From Comamonadaceae bacterium (GTDB lineage Bacteria > Pseudomonadota > Gammaproteobacteria > Burkholderiales > Burkholderiaceae_C): a stretch of DNA of 64,000 nucleotides. The translations under genes and the position numbers were made by a program. Location of the stretch: assembly GCA_027486555.1 (NCBI GenBank), contig JAIXOX010000140.1:62001-126000 (forward strand). Direction: 5' to 3'. This document shows positions 9,502 to 19,463 of the stretch, piece after piece. Below the pieces are notes generated by a model that saw only the letters and a program-made list of their open reading frames with translations, ran no database searches and was not told where the DNA came from. The stretch's first letter is position 1. The number at the start of each line of letters is the position of its first letter.

Positions 9502-11234
9502 ACGCGCCACATGAACCGAACAACACACCGACACGCTTTACAGACAAAAAGCCCATGAGCTGGATGCAGGCCACCCACTTCTTTCGCCCCCGCTTGCTCG
9601 ATAGCCTGCACGGCTACAACCGGCACCACCTTGTACAAGATGTGGGTGCAGGCATGACCGTGGGTGTTGTGGCGCTTCCCTTGGCCATGGCCTTTGCCAT
9701 TGCCTCTGGCCTCCAACCCGAGGCGGGCCTGTTCACCGCCATCATCGCGGGTTTTTTGATCTCGGCCCTGGGTGGTAGTCGGGTGCAAATTGGTGGTCCG
9801 GCAGGGGCTTTCATCGTCATTGTTTACGGCATCGTGGAGCGCTATGGCCTGGCCAACCTGATTTTGGCCACCGCCATGTCGGGGGTTTTGCTGTTTTTGA
9901 TGGGATTGTTTCGATTGGGCAGCTTGATCCGTTTCATTCCAGTGTCGGTGGTGATTGGGTTCACCAATGGGATTGCGGTGCTTATCATGTTGACGCAAAT
10001 CAAGGATTTTCTGGGTCTGAAAATTTTGAGCATGCCCGCCGATTTTTTTGGCATCCTGAACACCTTGTGGCAGAACCTGAACACGGTCAATCTGCCCGCC
10101 TTGCTGTTGGCCTTGGCGTCCTTGTCTTTGGTGGTGGGCTGGCTGCGCATGAGCCGCCGCTTGACGGACACCCGCTACCGCTGGGCCAGCATGGTGCCCG
10201 GCTCCATCATTGCGCTGGTGTTTGCCACCTTGGTCACCTGGCTGCTGAACCTGCCCGTGGAGACCATTGGCAGCAAGTTCGGCGGAATCCCCTCGTCCAT
10301 GCCCGGCTTTGCCTGGCCCGAATTCAGCTGGGACAGCGCCCGCTTTTTGCTCATGCCCACCTTGACCTTGACGCTGCTGGGGGCCATTGAATCGCTGCTG
10401 TGCGCGCGCATCGCCGACGGCATGACCGGCGACCGCCATAACCCCAACCAAGAGCTGATGGCCCAAGGCGTGGCCAACTTTGTCACGCCTTTTTTTGGTG
10501 GCATGCCCGCCACCGGCACCATTGCCCGCACAGTGACCAACATCAAAAGCGGCGGCACCACCCCGATTTCGGGCATGGTGCATGCGCTGACCTTGCTGGC
10601 CGTGGTGCTGGTGGCCGCGCCCCTGGCCGGGCACATTCCGCTGGCGGCGCTGGCGGCCATCTTGATGTTTGTGGCCTGGAACATGGGCGAGTGGCGCGAA
10701 TTCATGCACTTGCGCCAGTACCGCCTACCCTACCGCATCACCTTGCTGGCGGTGTTTTTCCTCACCGTGGTGTTTGACTTGACGGTGGCTGTCGAAGTCG
10801 GGCTGATTGCGGCCTGCCTGACTTTCATTTATCGCATTTCCAGCCTGACCCGTTGCGAACAAGTCAGCATGGCCGACCAGCCTGAATTGACCGGCTGCGA
10901 TCAACAGGTACAAGCTTGGCGCTTGTATGGGGCCTTGTTTTTTGGTGCCGTCAAGCTGGTGGAAGAGTTGGAGGACCGTGTTCAAACGCCCGTTTTGGTG
11001 CTGGACCTGAAAAACGTGATCTACATCGATTCATCCGGGGCGGACGCGCTGATGCACCTGGTGGACAGTTGCCGCAAAAAACAAGTTCAGCTCATCGTTT
11101 GCGGCTTGTCACACCAGCCTCTGGACATTGCCCGGCGCAGCGGCTTGGTGGAGCAGCTTCAAGGTCAATGGGTCAAGGACTTGGCCACAGGGCTGTGCCT
11201 TGCCGTCAGTCTCATCAAGGGTGGTGGCCGTTAA
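9498..11234 (+). CDS. SulP family inorganic anion transporter with STAS domain
   Basis: 'AGMTVGVVALPLAMAFAIASGLQPEAGLFTAIIAGF'; C-terminal STAS 'VLDLKNVIYIDSSGADAL'; start overlaps upstream stop (ATGA). Confidence 0.92.
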   Translation: MNAPHEPNNTPTRFTDKKPMSWMQATHFFRPRLLDSLHGYNRHHLVQDVGAGMTVGVVALPLAMAFAIASGLQPEAGLFTAIIAGFLISALGGSRVQIGGPAGAFIVIVYGIVERYGLANLILATAMSGVLLFLMGLFRLGSLIRFIPVSVVIGFTNGIAVLIMLTQIKDFLGLKILSMPADFFGILNTLWQNLNTVNLPALLLALASLSLVVGWLRMSRRLTDTRYRWASMVPGSIIALVFATLVTWLLNLPVETIGSKFGGIPSSMPGFAWPEFSWDSARFLLMPTLTLTLLGAIESLLCARIADGMTGDRHNPNQELMAQGVANFVTPFFGGMPATGTIARTVTNIKSGGTTPISGMVHALTLLAVVLVAAPLAGHIPLAALAAILMFVAWNMGEWREFMHLRQYRLPYRITLLAVFFLTVVFDLTVAVEVGLIAACLTFIYRISSLTRCEQVSMADQPELTGCDQQVQAWRLYGALFFGAVKLVEELEDRVQTPVLVLDLKNVIYIDSSGADALMHLVDSCRKKQVQLIVCGLSHQPLDIARRSGLVEQLQGQWVKDLATGLCLAVSLIKGGGR

Positions 11235-11311
11235 AATGCAGGGCCTGGCAAAGTCTTGTGGCCTGCGCCGGGTTTGACGCTCAGTTTTCTTTTTCCGAAC
11301 GGAAGTTCCCC

Positions 11312-11515
11312 ATGTCCTTTTTTCGCCGCCCCGACTACGTTTCGGACACGACCCAATTCATTGAACAACTCAAGCGTGAACACCCCCAACTGGAGGCGGA
11401 ACAACGCCGAGGTCGTGCCCTTTTGTGGGACAAATCCATCAGCCGCGACGATCAAAAAGCTTTCAAGGATGCGCGCGTGGCTCAAAAACCTTACGTCTAC
11501 CAGACCCAGGCCTGA
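11312..11515 (+). CDS. DUF3460 family small protein
   Basis: MSFFRRPDYVSDTTQFIEQLKREHPQLEAEQRRGRALLWDKSISRDDQKAFKDARVAQKPYVYQTQA. Confidence 0.8.
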   Translation: MSFFRRPDYVSDTTQFIEQLKREHPQLEAEQRRGRALLWDKSISRDDQKAFKDARVAQKPYVYQTQA

Positions 11516-11563
11516 ACGCTTCATCTGCCCACGAATTCAGCCTGAACGGCTTGCATCCGCCCC

Positions 11564-12415
11564 ATGAGCACCGCCCCCAAGGAACTGCCGCCTGCACCCC
11601 TTGAACACGCCCAGGCCATGCCCCATGTGGTGGACCAAGTGGCACTGGCTCGCTTGTATGGGGAACCCCTCTTTGCCATGCCCACGGACCTGTACATCCC
11701 ACCGGATGCACTCGAGGTGTTTTTGGAGGCGTTTGAAGGCCCGCTCGACTTGCTGCTTTACCTGATTCGCAAGCAAAACTTCAACATTCTCGACATTCCC
11801 ATGGCGGGCGTGACCCGTCAGTACCTGAGCTATGTCGATGAAATCCGGGCACGCAACCTGGAACTGGCCGCCGAGTACCTGCTGATGGCCGCGATGCTGA
11901 TTGAGATCAAGTCGCGCATGCTGCTGCCGCCCAAAAAAGTCGCTGAGGGCGAAGAAGCCGAGGACCCGCGTGCCGAGTTGGTGCGACGCTTGCTGGAGTA
12001 CGAGCAGATGAAACTGGCCTCCATGCAACTGAATTTGATTCCTCAATACGGTCGGGATTTTTTACAAACTCAGGTGCACATCGAACAAAGCTTGCAACCA
12101 CGCTTTCCCGACGTCAGCATGGTTGAATTGCAATCGGCATGGCAAGACATTTTGCGACGCGCCAACTTGGTGCAACACCACAAAATCAGCCGCGAAGAAC
12201 TCAGTGTCCGAGAGCACATGAGCATCGTGCTCAAGCACCTGCAAGGTCGCAAGTTTGTGGAGTTCGAAAACTTGTTCGATGCCAGCTTGGGCACCCCCGT
12301 GCTGGTGGTGACTTTCATTGCTTTGCTGGAATTGGCCAAGGAAACCCTGGTTGAAATCACCCAGGCCGAGGCCTTTGCCCCCATTTACGTGCGTTTGGCC
12401 TACACCCCGAATTGA
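11564..12415 (+). CDS. scpA: segregation and condensation protein A
   Basis: 'FEGPLDLLLYLIRKQNFNILDIPMAGVTRQYLSYV'; 'AAEYLLMAAMLIEIKSRMLLPP'. Confidence 0.93.
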   Translation: MSTAPKELPPAPLEHAQAMPHVVDQVALARLYGEPLFAMPTDLYIPPDALEVFLEAFEGPLDLLLYLIRKQNFNILDIPMAGVTRQYLSYVDEIRARNLELAAEYLLMAAMLIEIKSRMLLPPKKVAEGEEAEDPRAELVRRLLEYEQMKLASMQLNLIPQYGRDFLQTQVHIEQSLQPRFPDVSMVELQSAWQDILRRANLVQHHKISREELSVREHMSIVLKHLQGRKFVEFENLFDASLGTPVLVVTFIALLELAKETLVEITQAEAFAPIYVRLAYTPN

Positions 12416-12456
12416 ACCTGTGCCACATCGGGAAAAGTGAAAAAAGTTCGCAATGA

Positions 12457-12487
12457 CCCAAGGGCAAGATGTGGGCCTTGGGCTTTT
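12457..12487 (+). terminator. intrinsic terminator candidate after scpA
   Basis: CCCAAGG...CCTTGGG followed by CTTTT, between convergent scpA and ruvC. Confidence 0.45.
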
Positions 12488-12494
12488 GTGCAGC

Positions 12495-13076
12495 TCAGTG
12501 GCTGCGCCCACTTCGAAACATGCCGTGGGTTTTGCGGTTAAGAACGCCTTGGGCAGCCAGTTTGTTCATGGAGGGACTGGCGTGCGCGTGGGTGATGGCC
12601 ATGCCCAAGGCATCGGCAGCATCTTGTCTGGGCAAAACAGGCAACTGCAACAAACGCTTGACCATCTCCTGAACCTGCGACTTGGCCGCCCGGCCATGGC
12701 CGGTGACCGACTGCTTCATTTGCAAGGCAGTGTATTCCGCCACAGGCAAGTCGCATGACACCAAAGCCGTCACGCAGCAGCCACGGGCCTGCCCCAAGAG
12801 CAAGGTTGCCTGCGGGTTGATGTTCACAAACACAATCTCGACCGACGCCACATCCGGCTGGTAACGCGCTTTGATCTCGCGGATACCGTCGTAAATGACT
12901 TTCAAACGTGCTGGCAAATTGCCCATTTCTTCCCGTGTGGTCTCGATCACGCCGCTGGCCACATACTGGAGTTTGGAGCCGGTCATGTCGAGCACGCCAA
13001 ATCCCGTGGTTTGCAGACCCGGGTCAATGCCCAAAATCCTCAAAGTCGAGGGTGCCGCAGAGGTCAGCGAGCTCAT
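12495..13076 (-). CDS. ruvC: Holliday junction resolvase RuvC
   Basis: '[18 protein letters not shown]'; '[21 protein letters not shown]'; '[14 protein letters not shown]'. Confidence 0.96.
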   Translation of the reverse strand: MSSLTSAAPSTLRILGIDPGLQTTGFGVLDMTGSKLQYVASGVIETTREEMGNLPARLKVIYDGIREIKARYQPDVASVEIVFVNINPQATLLLGQARGCCVTALVSCDLPVAEYTALQMKQSVTGHGRAAKSQVQEMVKRLLQLPVLPRQDAADALGMAITHAHASPSMNKLAAQGVLNRKTHGMFRSGRSH

Positions 13077-13807
13077 GGCAAAACCACATCGTTCATGCGC
13101 GCGGTGATGGTTTCGGCACGGCTGGCCAAGTAAGACGATTGGGCCAACTTTTCAAAATAACGCGGCCGGGGCAACATCACCGCCAAGCGGGCGGCCTCCC
13201 AGGCATTCAGGCGCGAGGCGCTTTTGCGAAAGTAATGCTGCGCTGCCGCTTCAGCCCCGAACACCCCTTCGCCCCATTCCACACTGTTGAGGTAAATCTC
13301 CAGAATGCGGCGCTTGCTCAAAAAAGCCTCCAGGGTCAGGGTGATCAGCATCTCTTGGCCCTTGCGCAGCATGGTGCGCTCGCCGGACAAAAACAGGTTT
13401 TTGGCCAGTTGTTGGGTGATGGTCGAGCCACCCACAATTTTCACATTGGCCGGCGGTTTGCCCGATGGGCTTTGGGCCTTTTTCTCAGCCAAAGCTTTGG
13501 CCTTGGCATTTTTCTCCCACGCTTTTTCCAAAGACTGCCACCAAACTCCTTTGTGTTGGGTGAAGGCCCCATCTTCTGAGGCAATCACGGCGCGCTGCAG
13601 TGTGGTGGCGACAGCCGCCATCGGCACCGACTCTTGACGCCAAGGCAGCGCCCCGTGACGCTGCACGATTTGCCAAGCCTGGGAGCGTTGAAATGTGGTG
13701 GATTCGGGCATCCACCAGTTCATGCTCACAATGCGCAGGGCAAAAAACAACTGCAGGCCCAAAGCGGCCAACAACACCAACAACAACCATCGGCCAAAAG
13801 CTCGCAT
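13073..13807 (-). CDS. mtgA: monofunctional biosynthetic peptidoglycan transglycosylase
   Basis: GT51 '[18 protein letters not shown]', '[20 protein letters not shown]', '[19 protein letters not shown]'. Confidence 0.95.
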   Translation of the reverse strand: MRAFGRWLLLVLLAALGLQLFFALRIVSMNWWMPESTTFQRSQAWQIVQRHGALPWRQESVPMAAVATTLQRAVIASEDGAFTQHKGVWWQSLEKAWEKNAKAKALAEKKAQSPSGKPPANVKIVGGSTITQQLAKNLFLSGERTMLRKGQEMLITLTLEAFLSKRRILEIYLNSVEWGEGVFGAEAAAQHYFRKSASRLNAWEAARLAVMLPRPRYFEKLAQSSYLASRAETITARMNDVVLP

Positions 13808-13844
13808 CACAATCTTTCGGTGTTCGTTGAAGCCATGCGCACGT

Positions 13845-14771
13845 TCAGGGTTTGGCGTTTTCTTGCGCCTGCATGCGCGTTTCAAGGGTGTTGTCCCGAG
13901 AAAAATCGAACCGGGTGACCACCACAATTTGGTCGGCCTGTTGCCGCATTTTCGTGGTGAAAACACCAAAGGGCGCGGCACTGCGCACGATGGCCACAGC
14001 CCGCTCATCCAGCATGGGGGTGCCCGATGGCTTGGCCACCTCGGTTGACAAAAGTTTGCCCCGGCTGTCCACCGTGATCACCATGGTGAGCTGGCCGTAG
14101 ATTTTTTGTCCATTGGCCTCCGGAAAATTCAAGGTGCCTTGGTACTCGATGGTCCGGCGCAATTTATCGTAGTACAGCGCATAAGCCACCTCTTGAGTGG
14201 CGGGGCTGATGTAACGCTTGCGGGCCGAACCCTGAATTTGGTCGACACGTTGTTCAATCTGGGCCAACTGCCGGGCCAGCTGTTGCTGGCGTTGTTCCCG
14301 GGCCAGTCGGTCGGGGCCGTCCTTGTTGTCACCGGCGTTTTCCCGGGTCAGCACCGACAACTCTTCCTTGAGCTGGGTGAGCAAGCGCATTTGCTGCATT
14401 TTGAGTGCTTCAATTTGCCGCTGCATCGCGCTGATGTCGGTGCCAGGGTCTGGATTCAAGGCCGGCGGCAAGGGAGAGCTGGCGATGCGCACTTGAGGCA
14501 CTTCGCCACCGCCAGCCAAACGGACTTGTGCCAAGGCCTGCGCTTTTTGCGGGGCTTCCTCACTGCGGGCATTGACCAGCATCACCTCAAGCGGCGTGTC
14601 CTGAAAGACACGGTTGTAGGTTTCGGGTGCGGCAAAGCGCAACGTCACCAAACCCAGATGAACAGCCACAGACAGTGACAATGCCCAAATCAAGCCCCGG
14701 TGAGGAGAAGTCTTGGGGGCCTGGGTGGGGCCGTTTGGGTTTGGCCAATCGGCCATGGCATCAGTTTTCAT
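13845..14771 (-). CDS. TonB C-terminal domain (energy transducer) protein
   Basis: N-terminal TM segment; C-terminal 'YQGTLNFPEANGQKIYGQLTMVITVDSRGKLLSTEVAKPSGTPMLDERAVAIVRSAAPFG'. Confidence 0.82.
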   Translation of the reverse strand: MKTDAMADWPNPNGPTQAPKTSPHRGLIWALSLSVAVHLGLVTLRFAAPETYNRVFQDTPLEVMLVNARSEEAPQKAQALAQVRLAGGGEVPQVRIASSPLPPALNPDPGTDISAMQRQIEALKMQQMRLLTQLKEELSVLTRENAGDNKDGPDRLAREQRQQQLARQLAQIEQRVDQIQGSARKRYISPATQEVAYALYYDKLRRTIEYQGTLNFPEANGQKIYGQLTMVITVDSRGKLLSTEVAKPSGTPMLDERAVAIVRSAAPFGVFTTKMRQQADQIVVVTRFDFSRDNTLETRMQAQENAKP

Positions 14772-16824
14772 GGCTTTGCGTGCTGTCCTGCAAGTCCAGC
14801 GCAATGGTCACAGGCCCTGCGGGCAGGACATCGTCTTCCTCGGCTTCCTCGGCTTCTGGGGCATCAGAATCCAACGCCATGTCGACATCGAGGTGCGCAG
14901 TCACGGTGCCACTCACATCGAGCGCCATCAGGTCAATTTCACCGAGCTTGACGCGCACATGCGCGCCCCGCGCCAGTCCCTGGGCCCCCATGACGCTGAA
15001 CATCAGCGGCAAGGTGTCGGCGCGCACCAGCCAGCTGCCGCCGCCCATTTCCTTGACCAGGCTGGCCTCCAATTCGCCAATGCCGTGCTGCTGTAAGTGG
15101 CGCAGCGTCCAGTAGCGCTCCATGCTCGACTGCACGCTGTTGTAGGCGCTGTAGGCCGCATCAAAGCCGCTGATGATCGAGAACAATTCGGCGTCTTTGG
15201 GCTTGAAAGGCGCAGCCAATGCAGCCGTGGCACCGTGCTTGGCGCAGGCGATGATTTGCCACTGGTTGACCAGGTCGGTATAGCGGCGCAGCGGCGAGGT
15301 GCTCCAAGCGTAGCTGGGCACGCCAATGCCGGCATGCGGCAGCGCCTTGGTGCCCATTCGCACCTTGACGCCTGGGGCCAGACTGGCCTGGCTGCGGTAA
15401 ATGCCAGGCACGCCCAAACTGGCCATCCACTGCCCCCAGGTGCTGTTGGCCAAAATCATGGCCTCGGCCACCATCAAGTCCAGCGGAGCACCACGTTTGC
15501 GGGTACCGATGAGCACGGTTTCTTCGCCTGTGGGCGGGTCATCGTTGCTGGCACGGTCAAGCTTGAAGCTGTAATCGGGGCGGTTGAAGTTCTCTGGCTT
15601 GCCACGCACGACTTCGCGACGCGACTTGAGGGTTTGTGCCAGACGCCAGTAAAAAGCCAACGTGGCACGGCTCACCGGCACATCGGCATGGTCGCTCAGG
15701 TCTTCGCCTTCAAGCCATTCGCGGGTGATGCGATCGTCCAGCTGGTCGTGGCGCAGGTTGACCAAAATCGGCACCCGCTCAAGACGGGTGACGGCACTTT
15801 GCACCTCCAATGTGTCTTCACTGAAAGTCACGTACAGCGACACGGCCGGGCAGTCGCGGCCTTCGATCAGGGTGTAAGCCTGCACCACGCTGTCGGGCAG
15901 CATGGTGATCTTGTAGCCGGGCATGTAAACAGTAGACAGGCGTGCACGACCCAATTGGTCGATGGCGCTGCCCGGTGTCAGGGCCAAGCCGGGCGCAGCA
16001 ATGTGGATGCCCACGGTGACCAGGCCAGTTCCCAGACCCTGCAGCGACAAAGCGTCGTCAATTTCGGTGGTGTGTGAGTCATCGATGGAAAACGCCTGAA
16101 CGGGTGCCAGCGGCAATGCGTCCTGGATGGCGGGGGCTTGCAGGGCCGGAAAGCCAGTGCCTTTGGGAAACAGGTCAAACAAAAAGCGCTGCCAATGGAA
16201 ATCCCAAGCTGAGGCGATGGCCCCTGCCTTGTGCAGCAGCTCCAAAGGCGCGGTCTGGCTGCTTTTGCTGGCCTCGACCACAGCTTTGTATTCAGGCGTG
16301 TTCTTGTCTGGCCGAAACAATATTTTGTACAGCTGCTCGCGGATGGGTGCTGGGCAGCTGCCCGCCATCAGCTCAGCAGACCAAGTGTCAATTTGGGCCT
16401 GAATCTGCTTTTTCTTCTCGATGGCCAGCAAAGCCTGCTGCACGATCTCGGCGGGCGCTTTGCGAAAGCGCCCTTTGGCGCTGCCCCGACGGAAATAATG
16501 GGGCGCTTCGTACAAGCACAGCAAAGCGGCCACTTGCTCTGCGGTGGTGGCGTTAGCGCTGAAATAGTCCTTGGCCAAATCACCAAAACCAAACTCTTCG
16601 TCTGAAGCGCATTCGTAGGCCAGTTCGAGCTCAATGGTTTGGCTCAAGGCGGCTGCCTCACTCACCAAAACAGCAGGGCTGGGCTTGTCAAACTTGAGCA
16701 ACAAATGGGCTGATTTGACCTTGACCCGTTTGCCCGAGTCGAGTTCGACCTGCAATGAGGTCTCGGCTTCGGACATGATCCGTCCGGCCATGAATTTGCC
16801 GGCTTCTTCAAAAAATGCATACAT
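14761..16824 (-). CDS. RNB-domain ribonuclease (RNase II/R superfamily)
   Basis: 'FSIDDSHTTEIDDALSLQGLG' RNB active-site block; 'YAWSTSPLRRYTDLVNQWQ'. Confidence 0.88.
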   Translation of the reverse strand: MYAFFEEAGKFMAGRIMSEAETSLQVELDSGKRVKVKSAHLLLKFDKPSPAVLVSEAAALSQTIELELAYECASDEEFGFGDLAKDYFSANATTAEQVAALLCLYEAPHYFRRGSAKGRFRKAPAEIVQQALLAIEKKKQIQAQIDTWSAELMAGSCPAPIREQLYKILFRPDKNTPEYKAVVEASKSSQTAPLELLHKAGAIASAWDFHWQRFLFDLFPKGTGFPALQAPAIQDALPLAPVQAFSIDDSHTTEIDDALSLQGLGTGLVTVGIHIAAPGLALTPGSAIDQLGRARLSTVYMPGYKITMLPDSVVQAYTLIEGRDCPAVSLYVTFSEDTLEVQSAVTRLERVPILVNLRHDQLDDRITREWLEGEDLSDHADVPVSRATLAFYWRLAQTLKSRREVVRGKPENFNRPDYSFKLDRASNDDPPTGEETVLIGTRKRGAPLDLMVAEAMILANSTWGQWMASLGVPGIYRSQASLAPGVKVRMGTKALPHAGIGVPSYAWSTSPLRRYTDLVNQWQIIACAKHGATAALAAPFKPKDAELFSIISGFDAAYSAYNSVQSSMERYWTLRHLQQHGIGELEASLVKEMGGGSWLVRADTLPLMFSVMGAQGLARGAHVRVKLGEIDLMALDVSGTVTAHLDVDMALDSDAPEAEEAEEDDVLPAGPVTIALDLQDSTQSHEN

Positions 16825-16868
16825 GGCTGGATTTTCCCATGCCACCCGGCCATTCGGCCCTGAGGGCT

Positions 16869-17453
16869 TCACGCCAACTGCAGAAATTCAAGGATTTGCG
16901 GTAAGTGATCATCAAAATCGCTCAAGGCGTGGTCGCTGCCCTCGATCAGGCGCACCTGTCCGGCCTGGTGGCAGGCCAGCATTTCGCGCCAGTCCAGCAC
17001 CTCATCGCCCTTGGCGATCAAGGCCAGCGTGGCGCACCGGGTTGGCAAGGGCTGACTTTCAAGGACTTGGAGCTCTTGCACATAAGCGGGTTCAAAAAAG
17101 ATGCTTTGTGATGGGTCTTGCCAGACCGGGTGTTCACCGATGTAGCGGGCCAGATCGCGCGACGGGTGCACGGCTGGGTTGATCAGCACCGCAGGAACAC
17201 CCCAGTGCGCCGACAGCCAAGCGGCATAAAAACCGCCCAGCGATGAGCCCATCACGGCCATCCGATCGCGGGGCCAGTCGCCCGTGCCCTGCAGCAAGAG
17301 GTTGATAGCTTGCGCGGGCGAAGCGGGCAATTGCGGGCACCACCAAGTCACACCGGAGTGCCGGTCCTGCACCCACTTGGCCATGGTTTGGGCCTTGGCC
17401 GACTGTGGCGACGACCTGAAACCGTGCAAATAAAGCAGATGGGTGGTGCGCAC
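16869..17453 (-). CDS. YqiA/YcfP-type alpha/beta-fold esterase
   Basis: 'LLYLHGFRSSPQSAKAQTMAKWV'; nucleophile elbow 'MGSSLGGFYAAWLS'; 'GSDHALSDF'. Confidence 0.85.
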   Translation of the reverse strand: MRTTHLLYLHGFRSSPQSAKAQTMAKWVQDRHSGVTWWCPQLPASPAQAINLLLQGTGDWPRDRMAVMGSSLGGFYAAWLSAHWGVPAVLINPAVHPSRDLARYIGEHPVWQDPSQSIFFEPAYVQELQVLESQPLPTRCATLALIAKGDEVLDWREMLACHQAGQVRLIEGSDHALSDFDDHLPQILEFLQLA

Positions 17454-17459
17454 GGGGCC

Positions 17460-19379
17460 TCAGATTTCGATTTTGGAACCCAGCTCGACCACACCGTTCG
17501 TGGGCAGGTTCAAAAACGCGGCCGCACCGCTGGCGTTGTGGTGCATGCTGGCAAACAATTTTTCTCGCCAAGTGGCCATGCCCCCGCCGATCGTCGGGAT
17601 CACGATGTCGCGCGACAAGAAATAACTGGTCGTCATGGGATCGAGCTTGTAGCCCTCGCCTTCGATGCTGGCCAAGGCAGTCGGCAAATCGGGGTTGTCC
17701 TTGAAGCCATAGTTAACGATGACTTGCCAGCATTCGTGCCCCAGCGGGGTCACATCCAAACGCTGAGCGACGTCCACACGCGGCACCTCGTGGCTGCGCA
17801 CGGTGACAAACAGGTTGCGCTCGTGCAATACCTTGTTGTGCTTGAGGTTGTGCAGCAAAGCATTGGGCACCGTACCCGTCTCGGCCGTCAAAAAGACAGC
17901 CGTACCTTCAACGCGAGTGGGCGGCGATATGAACACCGCCTCCAAGAAATCGGGCAAGCGCAAAGCGTCCGAGCGCAAAGAGTCGTTGAGCAAGCGCCGG
18001 CCATCGTGCCAAGTCAACATCAAGGTGAACACGACAGCGCCAATAAACAGCGGGAACCAGCCACCATCCAACAGCTTGAGCATGTTGGAAGCCCAAAACG
18101 CCAAATCGACCACAAAGAAAAAGCCTGTTGCGCCAATGCACAAGGCCAAAGGCAATTTCCATGCATAGCGGATCACATAAAAGGTCAGCACTGTGGTGAT
18201 CAGCATGTCGGTGCACACCGCAATGCCATAGGCCGCCGCCAGGTTGCTCGATGACTTGAACATGACCACGGCCAACACAATGGCCACAAACAAGCCCCAG
18301 TTGACGAAGGGCATGTAAATTTGTCCAGTGTCGGTTTCGCTGGTGTGTTGCACCTGCAAGCGCGGCAGATAACCCAATTGAATGACCTGCTTGGTGACGC
18401 TGAACGCGCCAGAAATCAGCGCTTGTGAGGCGATGACCGTGGCCATGGTGGCCAAACCCACCAAAGGCACCAAGGCCCAGTCGGGTGCCATCATGTAAAA
18501 CGGGTTTTTCACGGCCTCGGGATTGGACAGCAGCAAAGCGCCTTGGCCAAAATAGTTCAAGGTCAGGCACGGCATGACCACGCTGAACCATGCCAGGCGG
18601 ATGGGCTTTTTGCCAAAGTGTCCCAGGTCGGCATACAGAGCTTCACCACCGGTCACGCACAAGACCACCGCGCCCAAAATGATGAAGGTGATGCCCGGCT
18701 CGTTCCACATGAAGCCCAGCGCGTAATGTGGGCTGATGGCCAACAGGATCTCTGGGCGCTCCACGATGTGCGACACGCCCAAAACGGCGATGGTGAGGAA
18801 CCACACCAGCGTGATGGGACCAAAGAATTTGCCAATGCCCGCTGTGCCCCGCTTTTGCACCCAGAACAGCAGAAACAAGATGACCAAGGTGAGCGGGATC
18901 ACTGCCTTTTTGAAGTTCGGGGAAATGATCTCAAGGCCTTCAACGGCTGACAACACGGAAATAGCGGGGGTGATGACACCGTCGCCATAGAACAAGCAGG
19001 TGCCAAAGATACCAACCAGCAATAAAACCTTGCGGGTGCGGGGGCGGTCTTTCACCGATTGCGAAGCGAGCGCCAACATGGCCACCAGACCACCTTCGCC
19101 ATGGTTGTCGGCGCGCAGCACCAAGACCACGTACTTGACCGACACGATGGTGGTCAGGGTCCAAAAGAAAATCGAAAGGATGCCGTAGACGTTTTCAGGC
19201 GTGAAAGGCACATGGCCGGAGCCAAACACCTCTTTCATCGCATACAGCACGCTGGTGCCGATGTCGCCATAAACCACGCCGATGGCGCCGAGTGTCAGAG
19301 CGACGAGTGAGGATTTTGTTGATGACACAAAAAAATGGCCTGACCGTGGGTCAGGCGGGATGACTGAGGTGGACGCCAT
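17460..19379 (-). CDS. kup: KUP family potassium uptake protein
   Basis: '[22 protein letters not shown]', '[21 protein letters not shown]'. Start uncertain: ATG 19379 or GTG 19328. Confidence 0.95.
   Translation of the reverse strand: MASTSVIPPDPRSGHFFVSSTKSSLVALTLGAIGVVYGDIGTSVLYAMKEVFGSGHVPFTPENVYGILSIFFWTLTTIVSVKYVVLVLRADNHGEGGLVAMLALASQSVKDRPRTRKVLLLVGIFGTCLFYGDGVITPAISVLSAVEGLEIISPNFKKAVIPLTLVILFLLFWVQKRGTAGIGKFFGPITLVWFLTIAVLGVSHIVERPEILLAISPHYALGFMWNEPGITFIILGAVVLCVTGGEALYADLGHFGKKPIRLAWFSVVMPCLTLNYFGQGALLLSNPEAVKNPFYMMAPDWALVPLVGLATMATVIASQALISGAFSVTKQVIQLGYLPRLQVQHTSETDTGQIYMPFVNWGLFVAIVLAVVMFKSSSNLAAAYGIAVCTDMLITTVLTFYVIRYAWKLPLALCIGATGFFFVVDLAFWASNMLKLLDGGWFPLFIGAVVFTLMLTWHDGRRLLNDSLRSDALRLPDFLEAVFISPPTRVEGTAVFLTAETGTVPNALLHNLKHNKVLHERNLFVTVRSHEVPRVDVAQRLDVTPLGHECWQVIVNYGFKDNPDLPTALASIEGEGYKLDPMTTSYFLSRDIVIPTIGGGMATWREKLFASMHHNASGAAAFLNLPTNGVVELGSKIEI
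19329..19356 (-). terminator. intrinsic-terminator-like hairpin at the 5' end of kup (attenuator candidate)
   Basis: Minus strand GCCTGACC-CAC-GGTCAGGC-CA-TTTTTTT: perfect 8-bp stem, 3-nt loop, T7. Confidence 0.6.
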
Positions 19380-19407
19380 TTTGCGCCCGATGTTTGAGCT
19401 GCGTCAT
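19351..19407 (-). CDS. putative 18-aa leader peptide [18 protein letters not shown] upstream of kup
   Basis: ATG at 19407 with upstream CAGGAAAAACC; TGA stop lies inside the left arm of the terminator-like hairpin. Confidence 0.4.
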   Translation of the reverse strand: MTQLKHRAQNGVHLSHPA

Positions 19408-19463
19408 GGTTTTTCCTGAAAAATTGTTGCGCTGCAGCAACTTTTCATCGAACACCCACCTGA

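Noticed and set aside
16040-16110. RNB active site reads DDSHTTEIDDAL with Glu where RNase II has an Asp
   Set aside because: I believe Glu at this position occurs in a recognised subfamily of RNB proteins, so it is not strong evidence of inactivation; needs an alignment.
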